NCBI GenBank assembly: GCA_022796195.1
Contig: JAAWIE010000006.1
Coordinates: forward strand, 1 to 57,027
Origin: Lawsonibacter sp.
GTDB taxonomy: Bacteria; Bacillota; Clostridia; Oscillospirales; Oscillospiraceae
Direction of reading: 5' to 3'
DNA length: 57,027 bases
A model generated the notes under the pieces. That model saw nothing but the letters and a program-made list of their open reading frames with translations, made no database searches and was not told the DNA's origin. Position 1 is the stretch's first letter; the number at the start of each line of letters is the position of its first letter. This document shows, one piece after another, positions 1 to 8,147 of the stretch. Both the position numbers and the translations under genes were made by a program.

Positions 1-40
1 GCCGGCCTTGGTATAGGTCTTGATGAAAACGCTGTTGCCC

Positions 41-69
41 TGTACAGAAGCCCGGGGATATGCTATAAT
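41..69 (+). promoter_or_regulatory. Likely sigma-A promoter of queH-lacZ
   Basis: An extended -10 (TG at 61-62, then TATAAT at 64-69) is preceded by a weak -35 TGTACA at 41-46 with a 17-base spacer. It lies 34 bases before the queH start. Confidence 0.55.
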
Positions 70-102
70 CAGTACAAACGCTGTGAAACGAGGTGCCGCC
101 CT

Positions 103-666
103 ATGGACAAGCTGCTTTTGCACACCTGCTGCGCGCCGTGCAGCATCCACTGTGTCGATTCCCTCCGGGCCGAGGGCATCGAGCCCGCCGCCTTCTGGTA
201 CAACCCCAATATCCACCCCTACCAGGAGTACCGCGCCCGGCGGGAGACGCTCCGTGCGTACGCCGCCTCCATCGGCCAGGCGCTGATTCTCCACGGCGAG
301 TACGGCCTGCGCCCCTTCGTCCGGGCGGTGGCGGAGAACATGGAGGGCCGCTGCGGCTTCTGCTACGCCTGCCGCCTGGAGGAGACGGCCAGGTACGCCG
401 CTGAGCACGGCTTTGCCGCCTTCAGCACCACGCTGCTGGTCAGCCCCTACCAGAACCATGACGCCATCGCCAGCGCCGCCGAGCGCCTGGCGGCGCAGTA
501 CGGGGTGGCCTTTTTGTACCGGGATTTCCGCCCCGGGTTCCGGCAGGGGCAGGCCAAGGCCCGGGAGCTGGGGCTCTATATGCAGAAATACTGCGGCTGT
601 GTCTTTTCCGAGGAGGAGCGCTACGCCAAACAGATCGCCCGGGACCGGGCGGCGGAAAACAGATAA
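103..666 (+). CDS. queH: Epoxyqueuosine reductase QueH
   Basis: QueH reduces epoxyqueuosine to queuosine in the wobble base of GUN-anticodon tRNAs, as the cobalamin-independent alternative to QueG. The 187-residue protein carries the family's cysteine pattern: HTCCAPC near the N-terminus (residues 8-14), GRCGFCYACR near residue 85, and YCGC near residue 165; these bind an Fe-S cluster and a second metal. The ATG has a Shine-Dalgarno GAGGTG 7 bases upstream. A lacZ gene starts 24 bases downstream on the same strand, so the two may be co-transcribed without any evident functional link. Length and motifs are complete. Confidence 0.93.
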   Translation: MDKLLLHTCCAPCSIHCVDSLRAEGIEPAAFWYNPNIHPYQEYRARRETLRAYAASIGQALILHGEYGLRPFVRAVAENMEGRCGFCYACRLEETARYAAEHGFAAFSTTLLVSPYQNHDAIASAAERLAAQYGVAFLYRDFRPGFRQGQAKARELGLYMQKYCGCVFSEEERYAKQIARDRAAENR

Positions 667-690
667 GAGAAAGAGTGAGGAGAAAAATGT

Positions 691-3465
691 ATGCAGGCAG
701 AGCTTAACTGGCTGACCGACCCGAGGGTGTTCCAGGTAAACCGGCTGGACGCCCACTCCGACCACCTGTGCTATGCCTCCCCCGGGGAGCTGGAGCGGGG
801 GGAGAGCTCCCTGCGCCAGAGCCTGGACGGAGTATGGCGCTTTGCGTGGAGCCGCTCCCCGGCCCAGCGCCCCGCGGAGTTCTGGCGGGAGGACTTTGAC
901 GACGCCGGCTTCGGGACCATCCAGGTCCCGGGGCACATGGAGCTCCAGGGCTATGGGCAGATCCAATATATCAATACCCTCTACCCCTGGGACGGCCGCG
1001 CGGAGCTCCGTCCGCCCCAGCTCGACTGGGACGACGCCCCGGTGGGCAGCTATGTCCGGGAGTTTGACCTGGACCCGGGCCTGCGGGGGAAGCGGGTCTG
1101 TATCAGCTTCCAGGGGGTGGAGCAGGCCTTCTATGTCTGGCTCAACGGCCGGTTCGTGGGCTACGGGGAGGACAGCTTCACGCCCTCGGACTTCGACCTC
1201 ACCCCCTATATCCGGGACGAGGGCAACCGCCTGTGCGTGGAGGTCCACAAGCGCAGCAGCGCGGCGTGGATTGAGGACCAGGATTTCTTCCGCTTCAGCG
1301 GCATCTTCCGCCCGGTGTTCCTCTACGCCAAGCCCGAGGTACACCTGGCGGACCTGTGGCTCCAGGCGGGGCTGGAGGAGGACAACCGCACCGGCACGCT
1401 CTCGGCGCGGCTCCTGCTGGAGGGGGAGACGGAGGACGTGACGGTCCTCTGCAGCATCAGCCATCCCGCCCAGGGCGTGCTGTTTGACGGCAGCCTGGCG
1501 CTGGAGCGGGACGGCGGCTATTCCCGCAGCCAGGCCCTGCGGTTTGAAAACATTCTGCCCTGGGAGCACGGCGCGCCGGCGCTCTATCAGGTGGTGCTGA
1601 CCCTGTGCGCAGGGGGGGACGCCGTGGAGCTGGTCCCCTATGACATCGGCTTCCGGCGCTTTGAGCTGAAGGACGGGCTGATGCTCCTCAATGGCCGGCG
1701 GCTGGTCCTCAACGGCGTCAACCGCCACGAGTGGAGCCCGGACAAGGGCCGGGCCATCGGCCGGGCGGAGATGGACGCCGCCATCGAGACGTTCCGGCGG
1801 AACCATATCAACGCCGTCCGCACCTGCCACTACCCCAACCAGAGCGAGTGGTACAGCCTGTGCGACCGCAGCGGCATCTGCGTCATGGACGAGGCCAACC
1901 TGGAGAGCCACGGCTCGTGGCAGAAGCTGGGGGAGATCGACCCCGGCTGGAACGTGCCGGGGAGCCTGCCGGAGTGGAGGGAGTGCGTCTTGGACCGGGC
2001 CCGCTCCATGTTTGAGCGGGATAAGAACCACCCCTCCATCCTCTTCTGGTCCTGCGGCAACGAGTCCTACGCGGGGGAGGACATCCTGGCCATGGCGGCG
2101 TTTTTCCGGGCCAGCGACCCCAGCCGGCTGGTCCACTACGAGGGCTGCGTCCACAACCGGGCCTTCGCGGACTGCACCGATGTGGAGAGCCGGATGTACG
2201 CCCCGCCGGCGGATATCCGGGCGTACCTGGAGGGCGGGCCGGAAAAGCCCTTCCTCCTGTGCGAGTATATGCACGACATGGGCAACTCCCTGGGCGGCAT
2301 GGAGAGCTACATCCGCCTGGGGGAGGCGTTCCCCCAGTACCAGGGCGGGTTCATCTGGGACTATATGGACCAGGCCCTCTGGCGCACGGACTGCAACGGG
2401 CGGCGGGTGCTGGGCTATGGCGGGGACTTCGGCGAGCGGCAGAGCGACTATGCCTTCTCCGGCAACGGCATCGTCTTTGCCGACGGCACGGAGAAGCCGG
2501 CCATGCAGGAGGTCCGCTACTGGTATGCCTCCCCCGGGGCCCGCAGGGCCCACGACGAGGCCAACCGCCGGGCGGAGGCCTCCCTGGCGCTTCCTGTCCG
2601 GAGGAGGGAGGCCCCCCTCCGCGTTGTCCATGGCGACGGCGCTCTGGGCGTCCGGGGCGGGGGCTTCGAGCTGCTCTTCTCCTACCCCGAGGGCGGCCCG
2701 GTCTCGCTGGTTTCCGGCGGCAGGGAGTGGCTGTGGAGAGCGCCCCGCCCGGCCTACTGGCGGGCCCCTACGGAGAACGACCTGGGCTGCGGCTTCGCCT
2801 GGAGCAGCTCCGTCTGGTCGGCGGCGGAGAGCTGGCAGCGGTGCTGTGAGCGCAAAATCCTCCGGGAGGGGGAGGAGGCCGTCGGCATCCGCTATGTCTA
2901 CACCTCCCCCGCCATGCCGGAGCTGCGCACGGAGGTCGTCTATACCGTCGATTCCTCCGGCTGCCTGACGGTCCAGGTCTGCTACCACGGGCAGAGGGGC
3001 AGACCCCAGCTGCCCCTGCTGGGGCTGCGCTTTGCCACGCCGGTACCGGTGGAGACGGTGGAGTGGCTGGGCCTCTCCGGCGAGACCTATCCCGACCGGA
3101 AGCGGGGCGGCGCGTTCGGCTGGCACCGGGAGCCGCCTCACATCCCCCCCTACCTGGTCCCCCAGGAGTGCGGGTGTCATATGGACACGCGCTCGGCGAT
3201 TCTGCGCCTGGCGGGGAGCCAGCGGCTGGTGCTGGATATGGAGAAGCAGCCCCTGGCCTTCTCCGCCATCCCCTACACCCCCTGGCAGCTGGAGCAGGCC
3301 GCCCACCGGGAGGAGCTGCCGGAGCCGGTGCGCACGGTAGTGACCCTCTGCGGGGCCATGCGGGGCGTGGGCGGCATCGACAGCTGGATGTCCGATGTAG
3401 AGCCGGCCTACCACGTCAGCGCGGAGGAGGATATCGCGTTTTCCTTTAGGATTTTGCTCGATTAG
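691..3465 (+). CDS. lacZ: Beta-galactosidase, glycoside hydrolase family 2 (LacZ type)
   Basis: A 924-residue cytoplasmic GH2 enzyme that hydrolyses terminal beta-galactosides such as lactose. Domain order is that of LacZ: sugar-binding jelly-roll, immunoglobulin-like domain, TIM barrel, and the C-terminal small-chain region. Visible motifs are NGVNRHEWSPDKG, MDEANLESHG, the acid/base Glu in WSCGNES, and the nucleophile Glu in LCEYMHDMGNS. It is about 100 residues shorter than E. coli LacZ, as many Firmicute members are. No signal peptide is seen. The start has GGAG at 679-682 with suitable spacing. It follows queH closely and ends at a strong stem-loop. Which galactoside it prefers cannot be told from sequence; the GH112 locus at 27 kb also processes galactosides. 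Confidence 0.93.
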   Translation: MQAELNWLTDPRVFQVNRLDAHSDHLCYASPGELERGESSLRQSLDGVWRFAWSRSPAQRPAEFWREDFDDAGFGTIQVPGHMELQGYGQIQYINTLYPWDGRAELRPPQLDWDDAPVGSYVREFDLDPGLRGKRVCISFQGVEQAFYVWLNGRFVGYGEDSFTPSDFDLTPYIRDEGNRLCVEVHKRSSAAWIEDQDFFRFSGIFRPVFLYAKPEVHLADLWLQAGLEEDNRTGTLSARLLLEGETEDVTVLCSISHPAQGVLFDGSLALERDGGYSRSQALRFENILPWEHGAPALYQVVLTLCAGGDAVELVPYDIGFRRFELKDGLMLLNGRRLVLNGVNRHEWSPDKGRAIGRAEMDAAIETFRRNHINAVRTCHYPNQSEWYSLCDRSGICVMDEANLESHGSWQKLGEIDPGWNVPGSLPEWRECVLDRARSMFERDKNHPSILFWSCGNESYAGEDILAMAAFFRASDPSRLVHYEGCVHNRAFADCTDVESRMYAPPADIRAYLEGGPEKPFLLCEYMHDMGNSLGGMESYIRLGEAFPQYQGGFIWDYMDQALWRTDCNGRRVLGYGGDFGERQSDYAFSGNGIVFADGTEKPAMQEVRYWYASPGARRAHDEANRRAEASLALPVRRREAPLRVVHGDGALGVRGGGFELLFSYPEGGPVSLVSGGREWLWRAPRPAYWRAPTENDLGCGFAWSSSVWSAAESWQRCCERKILREGEEAVGIRYVYTSPAMPELRTEVVYTVDSSGCLTVQVCYHGQRGRPQLPLLGLRFATPVPVETVEWLGLSGETYPDRKRGGAFGWHREPPHIPPYLVPQECGCHMDTRSAILRLAGSQRLVLDMEKQPLAFSAIPYTPWQLEQAAHREELPEPVRTVVTLCGAMRGVGGIDSWMSDVEPAYHVSAEEDIAFSFRILLD

Positions 3466-3471
3466 CGGAAA

Positions 3472-3500
3472 AGGAGCCCGGGGCGCTGCCCCGGGCTCCT
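3472..3500. terminator. Bidirectional stem-loop between lacZ and the EF-G-like gene
   Basis: A perfect 13-bp stem (3472-3484 with 3488-3500) closes a 3-base loop between two convergent genes. The minus-strand reading is followed by TTTT; the plus-strand reading lacks a clean T tract. Confidence 0.7.
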
Positions 3501-3539
3501 CTGCCGCTATATATGAGATTACGAGAAAGCGAATCTGAC

Positions 3540-5615
3540 TTACTCGGCCTCCGCCAAAGCCTTGGCCTCGGCGATGGCCTTCTCCTGGGCCGCCGCCGGG
3601 CAGTCCTCGTAGCGGACAAAGTGGAAGGTAAAGGACCCTCTGGACTGGGTCATGGACCGCAGGTCGATGGCGTAGGTGGTCATCTCCGCCATGGGCACCT
3701 CCGCCTCCACCACCTGATCGCCGCCGCCGGTGGGGTTCATACCCATGACGCGGCCCCGGCGCTTATTCAAATCGCCGATTACATCTCCCATGTAGTGGTC
3801 GGGCACAGTAACCTTCAATTCCCCCACAGGCTCCAGAAGTACAGGGTTTGCTTCGGGCATGGCGGCCTTGTAGGCCAGCTGAGCAGCGGTCTTGAAGGCA
3901 ATTTCAGAGGAGTCAACCGGGTGATAGCTTCCGTCGTAGAGGACGGCTTTCAGGTTAACCACAGGGTAGCCAGCCAGAGGGCCATGGACACAGGCTTCCC
4001 GCAGGCCCTTTTCCACGGCAGGGAAGAAATTCTTGGGCACAGAACCGCCGAAGACCTCCTCGGCAAAAACCATCTGCTCCTCCTCCAGGTTGGGCTCAAA
4101 GCGAATCCACACATCACCGAACTGGCCGGAACCGCCGGTCTGCTTCTTATGCCGTCCCTGTTTCTGAACCGTCTTGCGAATCTTCTCCCGGTAGGGCACC
4201 CGCGTCTCGCTCAGCTCCGCCTCCACATTGAAGCGGCTCTTCAGCTTGGCCACCAGCACATCCACCTGGATATCGCCGGAACCAGTCAGCACCATCTGGT
4301 GGGTCTCGCCATTGTTTACCAGGGTGAAGGAGGGGTCCTCCTCGTTGAGGCGGTACAGGCCCTGAGCCACCTTATCCTCCTGACCCCGGGTCTTGGGGGC
4401 GATGGCCACCGAGTAGCAGGGCTCGGCAAAGGGGATCTGCTTCAAGGCCACTACCTTACGGTTGTCGCAGAGGGTGTCGCCGGTTTTGACCTTTTCCATC
4501 TTGCCAATCGCACCAATGTCGCCGCAGGACAGATCCTTCACTTCCTCAGCCCGCTTACCCTTCATCACATACAGACGGCCCAGCTTTTCCGTTGCGCCAG
4601 TGCGGGCGTTGACCAGGGTGAGGTCGGAGGTAATATGTCCGGAAATGACCTTAATGAAGGAGTACTTTCCATACTGGTCCGAGACCGTCTTAAATACGAA
4701 AGCGGTGGGCACGCCGCCGGGAGAGACCACAAACTCTTCGGTCTCGCCATCCTGACGGGTTGCCTTGTGGTAGTTGCCCTCCATAGGTGTGGGGAGCAGT
4801 TCTACGATGTAGTCCATCAGCATCAGGGAACCCATGCAGTTAACGGCAGAACCGCACAGCACCGGGAACAGGGACAGTTCCCGCACACCCTGACGCAGGC
4901 CCTGAATCATTTCGGGGTAGGTAAAGTCCTCACCGTCGAAGAATTTATTCATAAACTCCTCGCTGGTCTCGGCCACAGACTCTTTCAGTGCCTCATAGAA
5001 CTCGTCAATCACACCGGTCTTGTTCTCGGGCAGCTGAATTTCCACCCGCTGGAGCTTCTGCATCTCATAGGCCCGCTTGTTCAGCACGTCAATGATACCG
5101 GTAACCTTTTTGTTGTCGTCCCAAATGGGCACCACCACAGGGGCGATTTTGTTGCCATACTTCTCCCGCAGGGCTTCAAAGGTGGCATTATAGTCCGAGT
5201 TGTCTTCGTCTGTTTTCGAGATATAGATAAAGCGGGGCATATTCCGCTCTTCACAGTATTTCCATGCCTTCTCCAAACCCACAGAGATGCCGTCTTTGGC
5301 GGAGCAGACAATAATCGCCGCATCGGCGGCCCGGAGAGCTTCCATCACTTCGCCCGAGAAGTCGAAGCCGCCCGGAGTATCCAGAATATTGATTTTACAG
5401 CCCTTGAACTCCACCGGGGCCACGGCCAGGGAGATGGAAATTTGGCGTTTGACCTCTTCGGGGTCATAGTCGCATACGGTGTTGCCGTCGGCGGCTCTGC
5501 CCATGCGGTCGATTCCCTTGGTCATGTACAGCAGGCTCTCCGCCAAGGCGGTTTTACCACTGCCGCCGTGTCCAATGAGGGCCACATTGCGAATATTTTG
5601 TACAGAATAGCTCAT
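3540..5615 (-). CDS. EF-G-like translation factor GTPase (FusA paralogue)
   Basis: A 691-residue protein with the five-domain layout of elongation factor G: GTPase domain, domain II, and the C-terminal III-V block. G1 is GHGGSGKT near residue 14. G3 reads DTPGGFDF rather than DTPGHVDF, so the His that positions the hydrolytic water in EF-G is absent. The G4 motif is SKTD rather than NKxD. These features place it with the stand-alone EF-G-like group (T. thermophilus EF-G-2 type), not the housekeeping fusA beside tufA. I chose the ATG at 5615 because AAGGAG lies 11 bases upstream and homologues start at this point; an in-frame extension to 5666 has no ribosome site. It is monocistronic, with its own promoter and terminator. 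Its role is not known from sequence. Confidence 0.88.
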   Translation of the reverse strand: MSYSVQNIRNVALIGHGGSGKTALAESLLYMTKGIDRMGRAADGNTVCDYDPEEVKRQISISLAVAPVEFKGCKINILDTPGGFDFSGEVMEALRAADAAIIVCSAKDGISVGLEKAWKYCEERNMPRFIYISKTDEDNSDYNATFEALREKYGNKIAPVVVPIWDDNKKVTGIIDVLNKRAYEMQKLQRVEIQLPENKTGVIDEFYEALKESVAETSEEFMNKFFDGEDFTYPEMIQGLRQGVRELSLFPVLCGSAVNCMGSLMLMDYIVELLPTPMEGNYHKATRQDGETEEFVVSPGGVPTAFVFKTVSDQYGKYSFIKVISGHITSDLTLVNARTGATEKLGRLYVMKGKRAEEVKDLSCGDIGAIGKMEKVKTGDTLCDNRKVVALKQIPFAEPCYSVAIAPKTRGQEDKVAQGLYRLNEEDPSFTLVNNGETHQMVLTGSGDIQVDVLVAKLKSRFNVEAELSETRVPYREKIRKTVQKQGRHKKQTGGSGQFGDVWIRFEPNLEEEQMVFAEEVFGGSVPKNFFPAVEKGLREACVHGPLAGYPVVNLKAVLYDGSYHPVDSSEIAFKTAAQLAYKAAMPEANPVLLEPVGELKVTVPDHYMGDVIGDLNKRRGRVMGMNPTGGGDQVVEAEVPMAEMTTYAIDLRSMTQSRGSFTFHFVRYEDCPAAAQEKAIAEAKALAEAE

Positions 5616-5690
5616 AATTGGTTCCACTCCTTCTCGTTTGGGTATCGCCCTGGACAAAAGCTGCAAAACGGGCGTTACACGCTATTGGTT

Positions 5691-5719
5691 ATTATACACG
5701 AAAGGAGCGATTCTGACAA
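5691..5719 (-). promoter_or_regulatory. Sigma-A promoter of the EF-G-like gene
   Basis: On the minus strand, TTGTCA (5714-5719) and TATAAT (5691-5696) are separated by exactly 17 bases, about 75 bases before the start codon. Confidence 0.8.
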
Positions 5720-5782
5720 CAGTTTTTTTGAAGGATTTCAGGAAAAGCAAAAAATACCTCTTTTGTCGATCCTTGCCGCTCC

Positions 5783-6163
5783 CTACAACACATTCGTAAG
5801 CGTGGCCTGCTCCATCTCCGCCAGCAGCTCCAGCTGAGCCATGAGGTCTGCGTTGGCAGCGTTGTACTGGTCCGGTTCTTGGAGCTGGAGATACTCCAGC
5901 ACGGTACGAAAGCCGCGCAGCACCTGGTCGGTGTCGCTGTGCCGCATCGTGGTATGGAGATAGAAATGTTGTTTCTGCCAGTTCTCGTAGACCCGCCGGG
6001 TCAGAGCTTCCGCCTTGTCCCACTCCTCCCGGCCGGCCAAAGTCTGGGCCTGCCGCAAGTTCTCCCGCATGGCACTGGTCATGTTCTGGGCGTACCAGCC
6101 ATTGGCCAAACTGGCCCCCAGCAGTACCAGCAGCAGCGCCGCCGCAATCGAAAGCCGTTTCAT
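5783..6163 (-). CDS. DUF4363 family protein
   Basis: A 126-residue protein with an N-terminal membrane helix (about residues 4-21) that may serve as an uncleaved signal anchor, followed by a helical, Gln/Glu-rich extracytoplasmic region. It resembles DUF4363 proteins, which in Clostridia commonly sit directly after a DUF421 gene, as here (13-base gap). The start at 6163 has AAGGAGG 8 bases upstream; a longer reading to 6208 would overlap the upstream gene and lacks a ribosome site. The function is unknown. The pairing suggests a small two-component membrane module. Confidence 0.75.
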   Translation of the reverse strand: MKRLSIAAALLLVLLGASLANGWYAQNMTSAMRENLRQAQTLAGREEWDKAEALTRRVYENWQKQHFYLHTTMRHSDTDQVLRGFRTVLEYLQLQEPDQYNAANADLMAQLELLAEMEQATLTNVL

Positions 6164-6176
6164 TCCGCTGTCCTCC

Positions 6177-6851
6177 TTACGGTTCCTTTTTCGCCAGATA
6201 GACCGCATCCGCCTCGTCCACCAGCATGAGAAACACGGTCTTCAAATCTCTGCATCCCCGCTGTGCCAGCTGTTTGTCCAGCCAGGGCCGGTCATGTCCT
6301 AAAGATTTCAAATTGTGTTCCATCAGCCTTCCGTCACTGACCACCACCCTGGGCAGGCCGCCTTCCTCCACTGAGAGTTTCATGTCCTGGGCCGTGGGCG
6401 GCTTCTGGTTGGCGTAAGGCAGAACCGAGAGCTGGCCATTGGTTTCCAGTATGGCATATTTGATCTGACTCAGGTCAGTATAGCCCTTGCACCGCAATTC
6501 CTCCAGCAGCTCGTCCACGGTGAGGCGGGTTTTGTCCATCTCCTGCTGGTTGATGGCCCCGTTCTGGACGATGATACTGGGCCGTCCGCACAGGACCGCC
6601 CGAAACCGGACGCTTTTCATGGTCAGCACCGATAGAATCATAGTCAGCGACAACAGCGTAAGAATCGGGACAATCCCGGTCAGCAGGGGGATGCCATAGT
6701 CCTGCATGGGCACCGAAGCCAGATCCGCAATGATCAGCGAGAGTACCAGCTCCGACGGTTCCAACTCCCCCACCTGCCGCTTTCCCATCAGCCGCACCCC
6801 GGCGATGATGAGAATGTATAGAATTACGGTGCGTGTAAGTCCGGTAAACAC
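6177..6851 (-). CDS. DUF421 (YetF-type) membrane protein
   Basis: A 224-residue protein with three N-terminal membrane helices followed by the cytoplasmic YetF-like domain. The motif RLMGKRQVGELEPSELV after the first helix is typical of DUF421. The family includes B. subtilis YetF/YdfS-type proteins associated with spore membranes, but the biochemical role is unknown. An ATG at 6857 abuts AAGGAGG (no spacing), whereas the GTG at 6851 sits 7 bases after it and gives an N-terminus that fits the family better, so the GTG was chosen. It is first in a two-gene unit with the DUF4363 gene. Confidence 0.85.
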   Translation of the reverse strand: MFTGLTRTVILYILIIAGVRLMGKRQVGELEPSELVLSLIIADLASVPMQDYGIPLLTGIVPILTLLSLTMILSVLTMKSVRFRAVLCGRPSIIVQNGAINQQEMDKTRLTVDELLEELRCKGYTDLSQIKYAILETNGQLSVLPYANQKPPTAQDMKLSVEEGGLPRVVVSDGRLMEHNLKSLGHDRPWLDKQLAQRGCRDLKTVFLMLVDEADAVYLAKKEP

Positions 6852-6973
6852 AAGCATACCTCCTTGTTTCTATGGACGGTGCGCTCATAGTGTTTCCGGC
6901 CCGCTCAAAAAATATCCTGCGAATTGCCCAAAGCGCACAGCGAATATTTATGCGCATAAAGTCAAAATGTCTC

Positions 6974-7002
6974 TTGAACATTCCCGGCCTTTCCGGTATA
7001 AT
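6974..7002 (+). promoter_or_regulatory. Sigma-A promoter of carAB
   Basis: TTGAAC (6974-6979) and TATAAT (6997-7002) are spaced by 17 bases. The leader to the carA start is only about 45 bases, too short for a PyrR-type attenuator, and none is visible. Confidence 0.82.
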
Positions 7003-7052
7003 AGCGTAATAAATATACAATGTGCAATTGGACAGGAAAGCGAGTGATCAAA

Positions 7053-8147
7053 ATGAAAGCGGCTTTGATCTTAGCCAATGGCTCTGTTTTTTCCGGTGTA
7101 TCCATCGGCTCCACCCAGACCCGGGTGTGCGAGATGGTGTTTAACACCTCCATGACTGGCTACCAGGAAATTTTGACCGACCCCTCTTACGCCGGACAGG
7201 GGGTTGTAATGTCTTACCCTCTAATCGGCAACTACGGTATCAACCATGAGGACAACGAGTCCAGCCGGCCCTGGGCCGAGGCCCTTGTGGTCCGCCGCCT
7301 CTCCCCCCGGGGGAGTAACTTCCGCTGCGAGGGCAGTTTGGGCGACTATTTGCAAGCCCACAACATTCCGGGCATTCAGGGGGTAGACACCCGGGCTCTC
7401 ACCAAAATACTCCGCAGTCAGGGGAGCATGAACGGAATGCTCACTTGTGCAGAACGCTTCGACCTGGACGAAGTCCTCCAGCAGCTCAACGCCTACCGGG
7501 TGGAACATACGGTGTTCCGGGTCACCCGCAGCCAGCCAGAGGTTTTTCCAGCCTGTGGGGAGGAGCGGCTCCATGTGGCTATGCTGGACTACGGAGTCAA
7601 GCAAAACATGATCGAGTGCCTGCGCCGCAGGGGCTGTAAGGTGACAGTTCTTCCCGCCTCTACCTCTGCCGCCCAGGTACTGGCCGGGGGATACGACGGC
7701 GTGATGCTGTCCAATGGTCCCGGCGACCCAGCGGAAAACACCGCTATCATCGAAGAACTGAAGCGGCTTTATGCCAGCGAGCTCCCACTCTTCGGCGTCT
7801 GTCTAGGCCACCAGCTTTTGGCGCTGGCTACCGGGGCTCAGACGGGCCGCTTGGCCTACGGGCACCGGGGCGGCAACCACCCTGTTCGGGACCTGGAGAA
7901 GGGCCGGGTATACATCACCAGCCAGAACCACGGCTATATGGTGCTGACCGAATCGGTGGACCCGTCGGTGGCAGAAATCAGCCACATCAACGTGAACGAC
8001 GGTACCTGCGAGGGCCTGCGGTATAAACGGCCCTACTGCTTCACCACCCAGTTCCATCCAGAGGCCAACGCCGGCCCCAAAGACACTGAGTATTTATTCA
8101 ATCGCTTTATACAAAATATGATCGAATATCGTGGAGGTGACCGGTAA
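7053..8147 (+). CDS. carA: Carbamoyl-phosphate synthase small (glutaminase) subunit
   Basis: CarA hydrolyses glutamine and passes ammonia to CarB for carbamoyl phosphate, the first step toward pyrimidines and arginine. The 364-residue protein has the CPSase small-chain N-domain and a class I glutamine amidotransferase domain with the nucleophile Cys in GVCLGHQ (about residue 250) and the His-Glu pair in FHPE (about 335-337). The ATG at 7053 was chosen because it begins the family-typical N-terminus; a GTG at 7044, closer to AGGAAAG, adds only three residues and is a possible alternative. The stop TAA overlaps the ATG of carB by one base, so translation is probably coupled. Confidence 0.95.
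   Translation: MKAALILANGSVFSGVSIGSTQTRVCEMVFNTSMTGYQEILTDPSYAGQGVVMSYPLIGNYGINHEDNESSRPWAEALVVRRLSPRGSNFRCEGSLGDYLQAHNIPGIQGVDTRALTKILRSQGSMNGMLTCAERFDLDEVLQQLNAYRVEHTVFRVTRSQPEVFPACGEERLHVAMLDYGVKQNMIECLRRRGCKVTVLPASTSAAQVLAGGYDGVMLSNGPGDPAENTAIIEELKRLYASELPLFGVCLGHQLLALATGAQTGRLAYGHRGGNHPVRDLEKGRVYITSQNHGYMVLTESVDPSVAEISHINVNDGTCEGLRYKRPYCFTTQFHPEANAGPKDTEYLFNRFIQNMIEYRGGDR

Noticed and set aside
1-60. A possible minus-strand coding edge running off the left end
   Set aside because: The frame is open and reads like protein for about 20 codons, but there is no start codon or ribosome site, and the sequence also holds the queH promoter.
3513-5837. A long plus-strand open frame opposite the EF-G-like gene
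   Set aside because: It is the antisense shadow of a clear GTPase gene; it has no ribosome site and a His/Gly/Leu-biased composition.
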